Positions 23,882 through 32,721 are shown, numbered from the stretch's first letter. The stretch: DNA of 64,000 nt from Terriglobia bacterium (GCA_020072645.1 JAIQGK010000014.1:92389-156388); one strand, 5' to 3'. Program-made: numbers and translations. Notes: generated from the sequence alone by a model not told the origin.

Positions 23882-26473
23882 GTGCGCTTGCGTACTGTTG
23901 CAGGGCATTTTTTCTATCCGCAATCACATACCACATCAAACTTTTCAGTCTCTCTGGCTGGCGCCGCTGCCTTCATGGCGCTCTTGTTGTTGCTTGCGCC
24001 TTGCGCTTTCGCCCAGACCACCGTCACGCTTCAAAACGGAACAAACAGTTACGCGGGAACAACTGACGACTGGATCCTTTACTCCAGCGGGGCCAACCTC
24101 AATCAAGGCACGATCAGTGACCTCGACATTCGCAATGAAAACACTGACCGCACTGTGATCCGCTTTGCCATCTTCGCTTCTGAAGGCGGGCCGGTCCCGA
24201 ACGGTGTCACCATCACTTCAGCAACATTGTCGCTTTATAAGTACAACGGGCCAGATGCCGTCATTCAGGCCACACGGCTGCTGAGAAACTGGACAGAAAC
24301 AGGAGTCACGTGGAACACCACCGGCACCGGCACTGCATGGACAGTTCCCGGCGCGGGCGGCGTAGGGACAGATGTTGTGAGCAGCGCCGATGGACAGGGC
24401 TCAATTGCCGATGCGGCTGTCAATAACTGTACGGCTGCGCCTTATCCGGCGGCCTGCTGGCTCAACATTGATGTAACGTCCGGAGTGCAGGCTTTCTCCA
24501 CTGGCACAGCCAATAATGGATGGCTGCTTACCCAGGTGAGCAGCAGCGCCATCGACCAATACAAAGACTTCAACTCAAAAGACAATACTAACTTTCCCGC
24601 ATTGCGTCCCAAGCTGACCATTACTTATCAGACCGTCACCTCCGGAACATGTGTGAACTCTCCGCTGCCGGCCGGTGGAATTGCCATCGCCACTTTCAAC
24701 AGCATGAGCCTCTACTACAATCCAGCGAATGCGCCCAGCGGCGACCAAATTTTCGTCCGCTACCGGCTGGCGACTGCCGATCCCATCGCGCCCGGATTCA
24801 CATGGAACCAGGGCCACCCGCTCTGGTATGACAGCCGTAATGACAGCAGCGGCCAGCCCTTGCATCCTTACCGCGGACGCGGAAGCGTGGTGAATCTGGA
24901 GCCCGCAACTCAGTACGTCTTCGAGGTCGGCACGGGCGCGAGCTACAGTTCCGCCACCTGGCTCAATCATATTTCCGATGGGCAGAGTGATTGTCCTTCC
25001 ACGTGGAGCGAAACTTTCCCTGCAGGCACAACACTGACACCCTGGACCGGCACAAACACTACCACGACCAGTTCTTCCTATCAGGGCTCGCGCAGCGGAT
25101 CGTCGCGCCAGCAGGTGCTCCTGGCCAACCAGTCCGGGACTGCGTCCGGTTATACAGTCTATGACTTCACCGGCGCAAATGCGGTGGCGCAAACCAGTAA
25201 CTCCAGCAACTTCTTCCCAGTGGTCATTTCAGGAAGCTATATCATCCTGAAAGGCCTTAAGGTCGTGGGTGGCGAATCGGGCATCTTTATTGATCCCGGT
25301 TCGCACGACATTGTGATTGATGGCGTGGAGATTACCGGGTACGGCCGCGATTGCGGCGTAGCGCTGGGCGCGGGCCTAACCGGGGACCGCGCATGCAATG
25401 AAGATGCCGGCATCAAATTTCCGGACCAGAGTTACGGTCCGGTGCTCAACACCAAGCGCATCGTCATTCAACATTCAAAGATCCATAATCCGGCATTCGG
25501 GGCCAATCCCTGGGATGGAGGGCAGCATCCCGCAGGCACAGCGCCCATCACAATGTATCCAACCGGAGGCCAGATTGTGATCCGCTACAACGAGGCTTAC
25601 TCCACCACCAACGGAGTTCTGGGTGGCCCGCCTGATCTCAACCACTACCATGAAGACGGACTGGTCATGGGCGGATGCAACAGCATCGGCACGAACTGCG
25701 ACCAGCAGGGCATTGGGCCGGACGTGGATATCTACAAGAATGCCGTGATGAATTATTTTGACGATGGTCTGGAGACGGACGGCGACGGCACGAATAACCG
25801 CGTCTGGAAAAATTACTTTGATTATGGCGGCGCGTCGGCCATCTCTACCACGCCGACCTATATAGGACCGGTGTACGTCTGGAGAAATGTTTACAACCGC
25901 CAGCGCGAGTGCCTGGACGATCCGTGGGGTAATGAGACCTGCAATGGCGGCGGGCGCGACTCCATGATGAAGTCTGGTGGAATTGGTAGCTATGACGGCG
26001 GCCGCAGATACCTCTACCACAATACTTCCCTGCAACCACCTTATACTTCTGAAACTTCAGCCACAGGCCCTAATCCGCTGGGCGCAGGCACAGGCGTTGA
26101 AGACACAGGTTCAAGCACTCCGCTGGAAAACACCGTGAGCAGGAACAACGTGTTTGAAGTCTGGAAATCCAACTGGGGAGCTTTCACCTTCAACAGCACG
26201 GCTTCAGGTAATGATCTTGACTACGACCTGAGCAACGGCGTCATGAGTGAAGCCAACGGCTTCGCCGCCACCACTCCGCAATACCAAACCGGCAATGGCT
26301 GGTCAGCGTACTGGACCGGCAAATACCGTCTGGTGCCGGGAACTCACGGCTACGACGATGGCGTAATAATCCCGAACTTTAACGATGGCTTCTTCGGTGT
26401 GGGCCCAGATCGGGGAGCACACGAAGACGGCACTCCGGACATGGATTTCGGGACGGGGGCGAGTGGGCATTAA
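23882..26473 (+). CDS. Exported DNRLRE plus parallel beta-helix protein (polysaccharide lyase-like)
   Basis: An 863-residue protein starting at GTG 23882, six bases after a perfect AAGGAGG. The signal peptide has a long n-region and an h-region AAAFMALLLLLAPCAFAQ. Residues 45-260 are a DNRLRE/CBM96-like beta domain (VTLQNGTNSYAGTTDDWILY, WTETGVTWNTTGTGTAW, WLNIDVTSGVQAF). Residues ~270-400 look fibronectin-like. From ~430 onward repeated short strands with Asn and Gly form a right-handed beta helix (YIILKGLKVVGGESGIFI, HDIVIDGVEITGYG). Similar architectures bind or cleave polysaccharides outside the cell. Catalytic residues cannot be placed. It is a single gene. Confidence 0.75.
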   Translation: MRLRTVAGHFFYPQSHTTSNFSVSLAGAAAFMALLLLLAPCAFAQTTVTLQNGTNSYAGTTDDWILYSSGANLNQGTISDLDIRNENTDRTVIRFAIFASEGGPVPNGVTITSATLSLYKYNGPDAVIQATRLLRNWTETGVTWNTTGTGTAWTVPGAGGVGTDVVSSADGQGSIADAAVNNCTAAPYPAACWLNIDVTSGVQAFSTGTANNGWLLTQVSSSAIDQYKDFNSKDNTNFPALRPKLTITYQTVTSGTCVNSPLPAGGIAIATFNSMSLYYNPANAPSGDQIFVRYRLATADPIAPGFTWNQGHPLWYDSRNDSSGQPLHPYRGRGSVVNLEPATQYVFEVGTGASYSSATWLNHISDGQSDCPSTWSETFPAGTTLTPWTGTNTTTTSSSYQGSRSGSSRQQVLLANQSGTASGYTVYDFTGANAVAQTSNSSNFFPVVISGSYIILKGLKVVGGESGIFIDPGSHDIVIDGVEITGYGRDCGVALGAGLTGDRACNEDAGIKFPDQSYGPVLNTKRIVIQHSKIHNPAFGANPWDGGQHPAGTAPITMYPTGGQIVIRYNEAYSTTNGVLGGPPDLNHYHEDGLVMGGCNSIGTNCDQQGIGPDVDIYKNAVMNYFDDGLETDGDGTNNRVWKNYFDYGGASAISTTPTYIGPVYVWRNVYNRQRECLDDPWGNETCNGGGRDSMMKSGGIGSYDGGRRYLYHNTSLQPPYTSETSATGPNPLGAGTGVEDTGSSTPLENTVSRNNVFEVWKSNWGAFTFNSTASGNDLDYDLSNGVMSEANGFAATTPQYQTGNGWSAYWTGKYRLVPGTHGYDDGVIIPNFNDGFFGVGPDRGAHEDGTPDMDFGTGASGH

Positions 26474-26653
26474 GAACACTTATAGAACTGTCTAGCAGCC
26501 CATGTGCTTCTAAGACGATCACCGAACAGCCGAGCGGCACGATCTGATAATCATGCGGATCCATTCCCGGCTGTCGACGATTTTTTGTCGGGGCCATTCA
26601 TGTTGCAGATAAAACCGCTGAACCATGTCCGCTAGGAAGTCAGCGGTCTTAGG

Positions 26654-27697
26654 CTATCTGCCGTTTGCCGTCGCCAACGGGGTTGCCATCGCCACGCTCC
26701 GAATCGGCGCGCACAGACCTTTCATCAGCCGCGCGAATTCTTCGAGGTTGAGCGACTGCGCTCCATCGGAGAGAGCCCGCTCCGGACAGGGATGCACTTC
26801 AATAATCAAACCATCGGCGCCGATAGCGAGAGCGGCGCGGCTGGCGGGGGCAATCAGCTCGCGTTTGCCGGTACCATGTGATGGGTCAGCGATCACCGGT
26901 AGATGCGAGAGCTCGCGCACCAGCGCAACGGCGGCAAGGTCGAGCGTGTTGCGCGTCATTTCGCTCTCAAAGGTCTTGATGCCGCGCTCACAGAGCACAA
27001 CATTGTCATTGCCGCCAGCCAGAAGATATTCTGCGGCCAGCAGCCACTCTTTTACGCTGGCGGATGGGCCACGCTTGAGCAGAATAGGCTTTTTGGCCTT
27101 GGCGAGCTGGCGCAGCAGATCGTAATTCTGCATGTTGCGCGCGCCCACCTGAAGCATATCGGCATGGTCACAGATGAGCTGAATATCATTGGTGCTCATT
27201 ACCTCGGTGACCACGGGTAGCCCAACTTCTTCACGGACTTCACGCAGCAGGCGCAGCGCCTCAATGCCCAGACCCTGAAAATCATAGGGCGAAGTGCGCG
27301 GCTTGTAAGCGCCGCCGCGCAGCAGCGTTGCGCCGGCGGCCTTGATGGCGCGCGCGGTGGAGAAAAGCTGCTCGTGCGATTCCACTGAGCATGGCCCGGC
27401 GATCACCACAGCTTCTTCGCCGCCGATGATCACGCCGCCCACGTCAACCTGGGTGCGTCCGCTCTTGGTTTGCTTGCTCACCAGCTTGAACGGATGCGCA
27501 ATAGGCACAACGTCTTCCACGCCCGGCGCGGCCTTGAGCGCTTCCAGGGCGATGCGGTTGCCGCCGGAGCCGACCGCGGCCACAATGGCGCGCTCCGATC
27601 CACGCGTGACATGCGGCTGAAAACCGCATTCGATGACCCGTTCAATTACGTGTTGAAGTTCCGCTTCAGACGAACCTGCCGCCATATTGATGACCAT
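26654..27697 (-). CDS. aroF: 3-deoxy-7-phosphoheptulonate synthase (DAHP synthase, type I-beta)
   Basis: A 347-residue enzyme for the first shikimate step, condensing phosphoenolpyruvate and erythrose 4-phosphate. Residues 1-70 form the ferredoxin-like regulatory domain of the I-beta class. The barrel starts at VVIAGPCSVES and continues with LRGGAYKPRTSPYDFQG, TEVMSTNDI, LLKRGPSASVKEWL, CERGIKTFE, VIADPSHGTGKR and IEVHPCPERALSDG, which hold the active-site Cys, Lys, His, Glu and Asp positions. ATG 27697 has AGGAG upstream. Chorismate mutase precedes it in the same direction, and the whole unit appears controlled by the attenuator at 28362-28507. Confidence 0.95.
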   Translation of the reverse strand: MVINMAAGSSEAELQHVIERVIECGFQPHVTRGSERAIVAAVGSGGNRIALEALKAAPGVEDVVPIAHPFKLVSKQTKSGRTQVDVGGVIIGGEEAVVIAGPCSVESHEQLFSTARAIKAAGATLLRGGAYKPRTSPYDFQGLGIEALRLLREVREEVGLPVVTEVMSTNDIQLICDHADMLQVGARNMQNYDLLRQLAKAKKPILLKRGPSASVKEWLLAAEYLLAGGNDNVVLCERGIKTFESEMTRNTLDLAAVALVRELSHLPVIADPSHGTGKRELIAPASRAALAIGADGLIIEVHPCPERALSDGAQSLNLEEFARLMKGLCAPIRSVAMATPLATANGR

Positions 27698-27808
27698 GAG
27701 AAAACTCCTGTAAAAGCATTTGGTACTTAGTATTTAGTACTTGGTAATTAGCCAGAAATCTGTTGCTGCAAACTCTGTTTGTTGCCCCCTCGAAAAATTT
27801 AAAAGTCG

Positions 27809-28150
27809 TTACGTACCAAGCTGTGAAGGCTTGACTCTTGCCGGATCTCCCGTTTGTTCCTCCATGCGCTGGGTGCCCAGGCGGCGCGTTTCGCGGATGA
27901 TCCCGGAGAAAATGTCGGTGACGCTTTGCTGGTCGAGTGGGCCGTTATTCTTTTCCACCACGCGGGCCAGCACCTGGCGCTCACGATTGCCGTCGTATGC
28001 GGGCAAGCCCGAGGCAACCTTGATCGAGGCAATTTCACAGGCGATGGCGGCGCGCTGGTTGAGCAGACGAAGCAGCTCGGCATCGAGCGCGTCAATCTGG
28101 CGGCGCCAGTCGTCAAGCGTTTTGTCGCCGGTAATGCTTGGCAAATCCAT
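27809..28150 (-). CDS. Chorismate mutase, AroQ type
   Basis: About 113 residues from ATG 28150 with AGGAG upstream. The three-helix AroQ fold is shown by LDDWRRQIDALDAELLRLLN, QRAAIACEIASIKVASG, YDGNRERQVLARV and SVTDIFSGIIRETRRL; the conserved Arg, Lys, Arg and Glu/Gln positions of the active site are present. It converts chorismate to prephenate at the branch to Phe and Tyr. It is a stand-alone mutase without a prephenate dehydratase domain, next to DAHP synthase, a grouping in which the two proteins may form a complex. The Phe/Tyr-rich leader upstream fits this role. Confidence 0.93.
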   Translation of the reverse strand: MDLPSITGDKTLDDWRRQIDALDAELLRLLNQRAAIACEIASIKVASGLPAYDGNRERQVLARVVEKNNGPLDQQSVTDIFSGIIRETRRLGTQRMEEQTGDPARVKPSQLGT

Positions 28151-28325
28151 AGAAGCTCCTAAAAGCAAGAGGTGGTATCAGCTTGTTAACTGAGGTTCAT
28201 CGCTACGCCACCCCAGCTACGCGATGAACGTCTGCCTAAAGGCCCGCGATTCCTGCCCCACCACGCGCAAAAACCGCGCGCGTTGGGGACCCCGCAAAGC
28301 GAATCGCTAGACGCTGATACTGGCT

Positions 28326-28351
28326 GTTGGTCAGTTTTCAAACTGACCAAC
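28326..28351 (-). promoter_or_regulatory. Perfect 12-bp hairpin in the aro leader RNA
   Basis: GTTGGTCAGTTT and AAACTGACCAAC pair perfectly around two bases. It lies between the attenuator terminator and the chorismate mutase start, with no T-run. It may stabilise the read-through mRNA or be a second control element. A further imperfect GC-rich hairpin is at 28256-28287. Confidence 0.55.
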
Positions 28352-28361
28352 CCCCGAAAGC

Positions 28362-28389
28362 AAAAACCGCGACCCCTTGGGGATCGCGG
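28362..28389 (-). terminator. Attenuator terminator of the DAHP synthase/chorismate mutase operon
   Basis: On the minus strand a strong stem CCGCGATCCCC/GGGGTCGCGG (one bulged base, 28367-28389) is followed by TTTTT (28362-28366). It lies about 40 bases after the leader-peptide stop and 212 bases before the chorismate mutase ATG, in the position expected for a 3:4 attenuator hairpin. Confidence 0.8.
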
Positions 28390-28429
28390 CTTACGGTGAT
28401 TTATGATGACTAACTTCTTATTGCATTTG

Positions 28430-28507
28430 TCAGCACAGATCCGCGTGGCCGCTACCCGTAAAGTGGTAGCGGTAAGTAAACGCGAAAGTAAATCGGCTGG
28501 CGTGCAT
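28430..28507 (-). CDS. Phe/Tyr-rich leader peptide of the aro operon
   Basis: A 25-codon ORF whose centre reads RFTFAFTYRYHFTGSG: four Phe and two Tyr in eleven residues. Part of its Tyr/Phe codons lie in an 8-bp hairpin (28449-28456 with 28465-28472) that would be the 1:2 pause stem. A terminator hairpin follows at 28362-28389. The arrangement matches pheA/pheL-type transcription attenuation, with ribosome stalling at Phe or Tyr codons during starvation. The deduced promoter places the start site only a few bases before the ATG, so translation may be leaderless. The peptide itself is expected to have no enzymatic role. Confidence 0.75.
   Translation of the reverse strand: MHASRFTFAFTYRYHFTGSGHADLC
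28449..28472 (-). promoter_or_regulatory. Pause (1:2) hairpin within the leader peptide
   Basis: CCGCTACC pairs with GGTAGCGG around an eight-base loop, overlapping the YRYHFTGSG codons of the leader peptide. The distal arm (GGTAGCGGCCACGCGG) has short complementarity to the terminator's first arm, so it can serve as antiterminator strand. Confidence 0.6.
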
Positions 28508-28516
28508 GCTCAGCGG

Positions 28517-28546
28517 ATAGTAGTCTAGATTTTTGGGTGTTGTCAA
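28517..28546 (-). promoter_or_regulatory. Sigma-70 type promoter of the aro leader
   Basis: On the minus strand TTGACA (28541-28546) is followed after 18 bases by TACTAT (28517-28522). The predicted start near 28510 is three to five bases upstream of the leader-peptide ATG. Confidence 0.65.
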
Positions 28547-28565
28547 GAAAGTTAATGTAAAAAAC

Positions 28566-28671
28566 AGCTTTTAGCCATTAGCTTTTGGGCTTTAGCCAGA
28601 ACGGTGGCACTCAACATCCAGAGGAAAGATCAAGATTCAGGCCAGAGATCAAAGGCTAACGGCTAAAAGCT
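28566..28671. repeat. Inverted repeat of the AGCTTTTAGCC(A/G)TTAGC type
   Basis: Arms at 28566-28582 and 28655-28671 match at 16 of 17 positions in inverted orientation. Simple repeats of the same TTAGC/CTAGC flavour are at 1510-1538, 27718-27755 and 51183-51213. It lies just upstream of the decarboxylase gene. Confidence 0.6.
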
Positions 28672-28683
28672 AAGGGCTAAATT

Positions 28684-30126
28684 ATGAGCAAAACCATTGA
28701 TTCTAAAGATGCGGCAGCGGCGCAGCAAAACACCGAGTGGCAGGCGTATGTAGAAGATTTTCGGCGAGCGGGGCACGAGACCGTGGACCGGATTGCCGAG
28801 TACCTGAACAACGTTTCTGAAATGCCGGTGCTGGCGCAGACCAAACCGGGCGATCTGCTGGATGCTCTGCCGAAGTCGGCGCCGGAAAAAGGCGAGACGT
28901 TTGACGCGATCCTCCGCGACTTCGACCGGCTGGTGATGCCGGCGGTAACGCAGTGGAACCATCCGCGCTTTTTTGCTTACTTTGCCTGCACCGGTTCCAC
29001 GCCGGCGATCCTGGGCGAGATGCTGGCTGCGGCGCTCAACACCAACGGGCTGCACTGGAAGACTTCTCCTGCTGTAGCGGAACTGGAACAGCGCGCGCTC
29101 GATTGGTTGGGGCAATGGATCGGCCTCCCTGAAGGATGGTTTGGCATTGTCTACGACACGGCTTCCACCAGCAGCATGCATGCGGTGGTGTGCGCGCGTG
29201 AGTTGGTCGATCCGGAAGCGCGAACGGCGGGAAGCCGCAACGACATGGTGCTGTACACATCTGAGCAGTCGCACATGTCAATTGAGAAAGGCGCGATTGC
29301 CGTGGGCGTGGGCCAGAAGAACATTCGCAAGGTGCCGTCGGACGCGGAGTTTCGTATGCGCGCCGACGCGTTGGCAGAGATGGTCGAGGAAGACAAACGC
29401 GCGGGCAAGCGGCCGTTCTGCGTGGTTGCAACCGTGGGCACAACTTCCACCACCAGCGTTGATCCTGTGCCGCAGATTGCGGATGTCGCGGAGAAGCACG
29501 GCCTGTGGCTGCATGTGGACGCCGCTTACGCTGGCGCCGCGGCAATCCTGCCGGAGCAGCGGCACATTATGGCGGGAGTGGAGCGCGCGCATTCTCTGGT
29601 ATTCAACGCCCACAAGTGGCTCTTTACGCCCATTGACCTGAGCGCGTTTTACACGCGCAGGCCGGACATTCTGCGGCGAGCGTTTTCCCTTACGCCGGAT
29701 TACTTGAAGACGCAGGACGATCCGCGCGCGCATAACCTCATGGATTACGGCGTTCCGCTGGGACATCGTTTCCGCGCGCTGAAGCTGTGGTTTGTGATGC
29801 GTTACTTTGGGCGCGAACGCATTGAAACCATTTTGCGCTCGCACATTCAATGGGCCCAGGATTTTGCCGCGCTGGTGGACGCGCATCCGAAATTTGAGCG
29901 CGTTGCGCCGACGCCGCTGTCTGTTGTCTGCTTCCGCTATAAAGGCTCTGACGATGAGAACCGCGCGATCCTGGAAAAAGTAAACGCTTCAGGCCGTATG
30001 TTCATTGCCAGCACTGTGTTGAACGGAAAACTCACGCTGCGGCTGGCGATTGGCCATCTGGAAACCAGTTGGCGCGATGTGCAGGAAGCGTGGGAGTTGC
30101 TGCAAACGGCGGCGGAAGAACTCTAA
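28684..30126 (+). CDS. Pyridoxal-phosphate dependent aromatic amino acid decarboxylase family
   Basis: A 480-residue group II PLP decarboxylase resembling aromatic-L-amino-acid (Tyr/Trp/DOPA) decarboxylases. Key positions: VTQWNHPRFFAYF (89-101), His197 in SEQSHMS that stacks on PLP, Asp279 in LHVDAAYAG, and the Schiff-base Lys311 in FNAHKWLF. The C-terminal domain with YFGRERIETILRSH and LRLAIGHLETS is complete. It lies divergent from the aro operon whose end product it could consume, releasing an amine such as tyramine, phenethylamine or tryptamine. The exact substrate cannot be set from sequence alone. The start has a weak ribosome site. Confidence 0.88.
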   Translation: MSKTIDSKDAAAAQQNTEWQAYVEDFRRAGHETVDRIAEYLNNVSEMPVLAQTKPGDLLDALPKSAPEKGETFDAILRDFDRLVMPAVTQWNHPRFFAYFACTGSTPAILGEMLAAALNTNGLHWKTSPAVAELEQRALDWLGQWIGLPEGWFGIVYDTASTSSMHAVVCARELVDPEARTAGSRNDMVLYTSEQSHMSIEKGAIAVGVGQKNIRKVPSDAEFRMRADALAEMVEEDKRAGKRPFCVVATVGTTSTTSVDPVPQIADVAEKHGLWLHVDAAYAGAAAILPEQRHIMAGVERAHSLVFNAHKWLFTPIDLSAFYTRRPDILRRAFSLTPDYLKTQDDPRAHNLMDYGVPLGHRFRALKLWFVMRYFGRERIETILRSHIQWAQDFAALVDAHPKFERVAPTPLSVVCFRYKGSDDENRAILEKVNASGRMFIASTVLNGKLTLRLAIGHLETSWRDVQEAWELLQTAAEEL

Positions 30127-30251
30127 CCACAACGGACATGAAGGACGGTGGAAGAAATTTTAGCCGCGAATGAACGCGAAAAAGCACGAATCTGAAGTAA
30201 TAGAGAACAAGATTCGAGTTTATTCACTTTTCCTAAGCGGCTACTTTCGGC

Positions 30252-31280
30252 CTACGCCGCGTGGCTCTGCAAAAAATAAAACGCATAGCACAGCGCGAGA
30301 AACACGGCTTCCAGTCCGGCAAAAACGATAAAAACACTATTATGGATGCGGAAGAGCAATCGATTATCGAAGCCCCACTCAGCCTCAGGCGGACGCGCCT
30401 GCATGGCGCGATAGAGGCCGCGAGCCGTCATCACAAACAAGTGCAGCAGCAGACCATAAAAGCCGATCCAGAAAACTACCCAGAAGAGCGGGCCCACGCT
30501 GGAGAAAAGTCCGTCAAAGCCATAATCACTGCCGCTGAGCGCCACAAACAAAAATGCCAGCAACACCAGGTTGGGCCAAAGGCCCTCCGCAGTGATGAAG
30601 TAAAGATAATAGTCAGCCAAATTGCGCGCGTGGCGATTGCGCGGAAACTCTTTTTGCGCACCCTGGCTGAACAGACCCGCGGCCAGAAACAGCGCCAGAG
30701 AAAATATCAGCGGGCTGCCTGAATTCACAATTGCCATTGTGCTCTGCCGCGCGCGAAGGTTACGCTCCCGCGCCGCCATTTTTTCCTTGTACTGCTCCTC
30801 AGAGCTGCGCGATTCTTCCAGCGAACTTTTCAATGCCGTAAGCGCCTGCTCGCGGCTGAGCGGCGTTGCGGAAATGTGCAGCTTAAAAGTCGAGTTCGGC
30901 GAACTGGAAATTCTCCTGATCTCAGCCTGCGTGGCTGAAATAATTTCTTCCTGGCGCTTGATCTCTATCTTTGAGCTGGACTGCAATGCGGTGATTTCTT
31001 CTTCCAGCTTGCCGGAATGGCGGGTCGCGAGCCAGTTCATGCCCGCGGCGATGACTGCGATCAGCACCAGGCCTTGCAACGCAAACATGCCAGGAGAAAT
31101 CCAGCCGCGCAGTCCGGCAACAGCGGCAAAAGGCAGAAGCTCGGCATTCTGGTCAATCACGTTTTTCTGGCGCAGCAACGGGATTGCTCCCGGCTGTTGC
31201 TGCCATTGCAGACGGAGCTGGTCCTGCGGCGTTAGCTCAACTTGGCTAACCTCTGCTGCGCCCTCGTACACTGATTCCAT
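30252..31280 (-). CDS. Membrane protein with coiled-coil segment, unknown function
   Basis: About 342 residues from ATG 31280 (the frame reaches a GTG at 31349). An N-terminal soluble part (QVELTPQDQLRLQWQQQPGA) is followed by a hydrophobic helix at ALQGLVLIAVIAAGMNWLAT. Next is a long charged helical region (~residues 90-185, rich in Glu, Lys, Ser) that should form a coiled coil. The C-terminal half carries about four more membrane helices (LIFSLALFLAAGLFS, LVLLAFLFVALSG, FWVVFWIGFYGLLLHLFV, VFIVFAGLEAVFLALCYAFY). No family is recognised. It is a single gene convergent with the decarboxylase. Confidence 0.6.
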   Translation of the reverse strand: MESVYEGAAEVSQVELTPQDQLRLQWQQQPGAIPLLRQKNVIDQNAELLPFAAVAGLRGWISPGMFALQGLVLIAVIAAGMNWLATRHSGKLEEEITALQSSSKIEIKRQEEIISATQAEIRRISSSPNSTFKLHISATPLSREQALTALKSSLEESRSSEEQYKEKMAARERNLRARQSTMAIVNSGSPLIFSLALFLAAGLFSQGAQKEFPRNRHARNLADYYLYFITAEGLWPNLVLLAFLFVALSGSDYGFDGLFSSVGPLFWVVFWIGFYGLLLHLFVMTARGLYRAMQARPPEAEWGFDNRLLFRIHNSVFIVFAGLEAVFLALCYAFYFLQSHAA

Positions 31281-31436
31281 CGTACTGGCTTGTTTAGCAC
31301 GGTTTGAAAATCGGGCACAAGCACCAACAGTGCATAGCCTGAATTGCACTCGCGGTAGAGACCGCTCCAGGCATTGATTTCAGCGGTTTTCGCAGCGCAG
31401 TGCCGCCGCAGTTTCAATCCGCTATTTTATTTTTCC

Positions 31437-31493
31437 ACGGGCTAAAGCCCGGATTATTTTGAAGCACTTACGGCACGACTAAAGTCCGTGCCC
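31437..31493. repeat. Pair of REP-like hairpins with CTAAAG loops
   Basis: CGGGCTAAAGCCCG (31438-31451) and GGCACGACTAAAGTCCGTGCC-like (31472-31492) are two small palindromes with the same CTAAAG loop, 20 bases apart. Paired palindromes of this form are typical of REP/BIME-like extragenic elements. Confidence 0.6.
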
Positions 31494-31569
31494 TGACACT
31501 TGTCTTCATCAAGGACACTTTTTCCGCAACCTCTTTAGCCGATCACACAAGTCTCTATCGCCGCGCTCT

Positions 31570-32721
31570 CTATCGCCGCACCACGGTAATTGCCCTGGCT
31601 GAGGTGGCCACGCCAAACGGCGATCCCTTCACCGCCCCCAGCGCGCCGTTCGAGGCAATCGCAAACGCCGCAATGTCATGACTCGTCTGCTCCGTTACAT
31701 AGACAAAATTCGTATCTGAGTCCACGGCAACGGCTGAAGGTCCAACGCCGCCGGTGGGGAAGGGAGATCCGTTCACCGCGCCCAGCGCGCCGGTGCTGGA
31801 ATCAATCGCAAAGGCAGAAACGTTATTCGATCCGCTGTTGGCCACAAACAGGAGCGCTCCCTGCGGATCAATGCCAAGCCCAAGCGGCGTTAAACCAGTG
31901 GCAAAAGGCGAGCCGCTGATCGGAGTCAGCGTTCCATTGCCCTGAATGGCAAATCCCACAACCGCGTTGTTGGCTGAATCCGTCACATAAAGAAAGCGGC
32001 CGGAGTGTTCCACTGCGATTGAAGCCGGCGTGGCGCCCGCACCCACTGATACCGGCAATCCTGCCTGCGCCAGCGCTCCATTTCCGCCGATACTAAAAAC
32101 AGCAATGGTCCCTTCCGTGCCATTCGCCACAAACAGGAAGTTGCCCGCGGGCGCAATCGCCACAGCAGAAGGATGCGACACCGGCTGGATCGGGAACGGC
32201 GAAGCCGGCGAACTCGTCGTACCCTGGATAACGCCCAGGCTTCCACTGCCCGGGTCCACTGTGTAACCCGTCACATTGCCGGCTGTCTGGTTCACCGCAT
32301 ATAGAAAAGGTGACGCCGGCGACATGGCCAGGGAAACTGGTCCTTTATCGGTGGCAAAAATATTGGCCGGGTTCACCGGAGAAACAATGCTGGTGCTTAC
32401 CGGGACAGAAAGATTACCGTTGCTCTGGTTAATATCCAGCAGGGTCACGTCATTGCCGGAAAAGTCGGCTATATAAAGGAAGTCGCCGGAAGTATGCGGG
32501 GCCAGCGCCACCGGATTCGACCCGACAGGGAAATTCGGCGTCCCCAAAGGCACCAGCGATCCATCGGATTGTGCGCGGAACTCAAACGTCTCATTCGTCC
32601 CCGGGCCCGTTACATACACAAACTGCTTGTGCCCGCTGGCGCATCCGCTCAAAAAGCCGGCCGCACAGACCGCTAAAAACGCTATTCCGCCGTAAAAGGC
32701 CTTCAACTTCCCTGCCCTCAT
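31570..32721 (-). CDS. Lactonase-like seven-bladed beta-propeller lipoprotein
   Basis: A 383-residue protein. The N-terminus (FLAVCAAGFLSGCAS) ends in a lipobox, so it should be a lipoprotein. The rest is a beta propeller of the YbhE/6-phosphogluconolactonase-like group, with repeated blades of the pattern ValAla/Pro-SG-x-FLYV/A-(N/D)-x-G-x(N)-(V/I)-x2-F-x(5)GAL. Acidobacteria carry many such propellers; enzymatic lactonase activity is not assured, and a structural or binding role is equally possible. It is monocistronic. Confidence 0.8.
   Translation of the reverse strand: MRAGKLKAFYGGIAFLAVCAAGFLSGCASGHKQFVYVTGPGTNETFEFRAQSDGSLVPLGTPNFPVGSNPVALAPHTSGDFLYIADFSGNDVTLLDINQSNGNLSVPVSTSIVSPVNPANIFATDKGPVSLAMSPASPFLYAVNQTAGNVTGYTVDPGSGSLGVIQGTTSSPASPFPIQPVSHPSAVAIAPAGNFLFVANGTEGTIAVFSIGGNGALAQAGLPVSVGAGATPASIAVEHSGRFLYVTDSANNAVVGFAIQGNGTLTPISGSPFATGLTPLGLGIDPQGALLFVANSGSNNVSAFAIDSSTGALGAVNGSPFPTGGVGPSAVAVDSDTNFVYVTEQTSHDIAAFAIASNGALGAVKGSPFGVATSARAITVVRR

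Noticed and set aside
23652..24158. 168-codon plus-strand frame upstream of and overlapping the DNRLRE protein
   Set aside because: It overlaps 277 bases of a better gene with a perfect AAGGAGG start and has no domain; the part before 23882 is too short and featureless.
28200..28520. T-box riboswitch in the aro leader
   Set aside because: No T-box sequence (GGTGGNACCGCG-like) or specifier loop was found; the Phe/Tyr leader peptide explains the structure.
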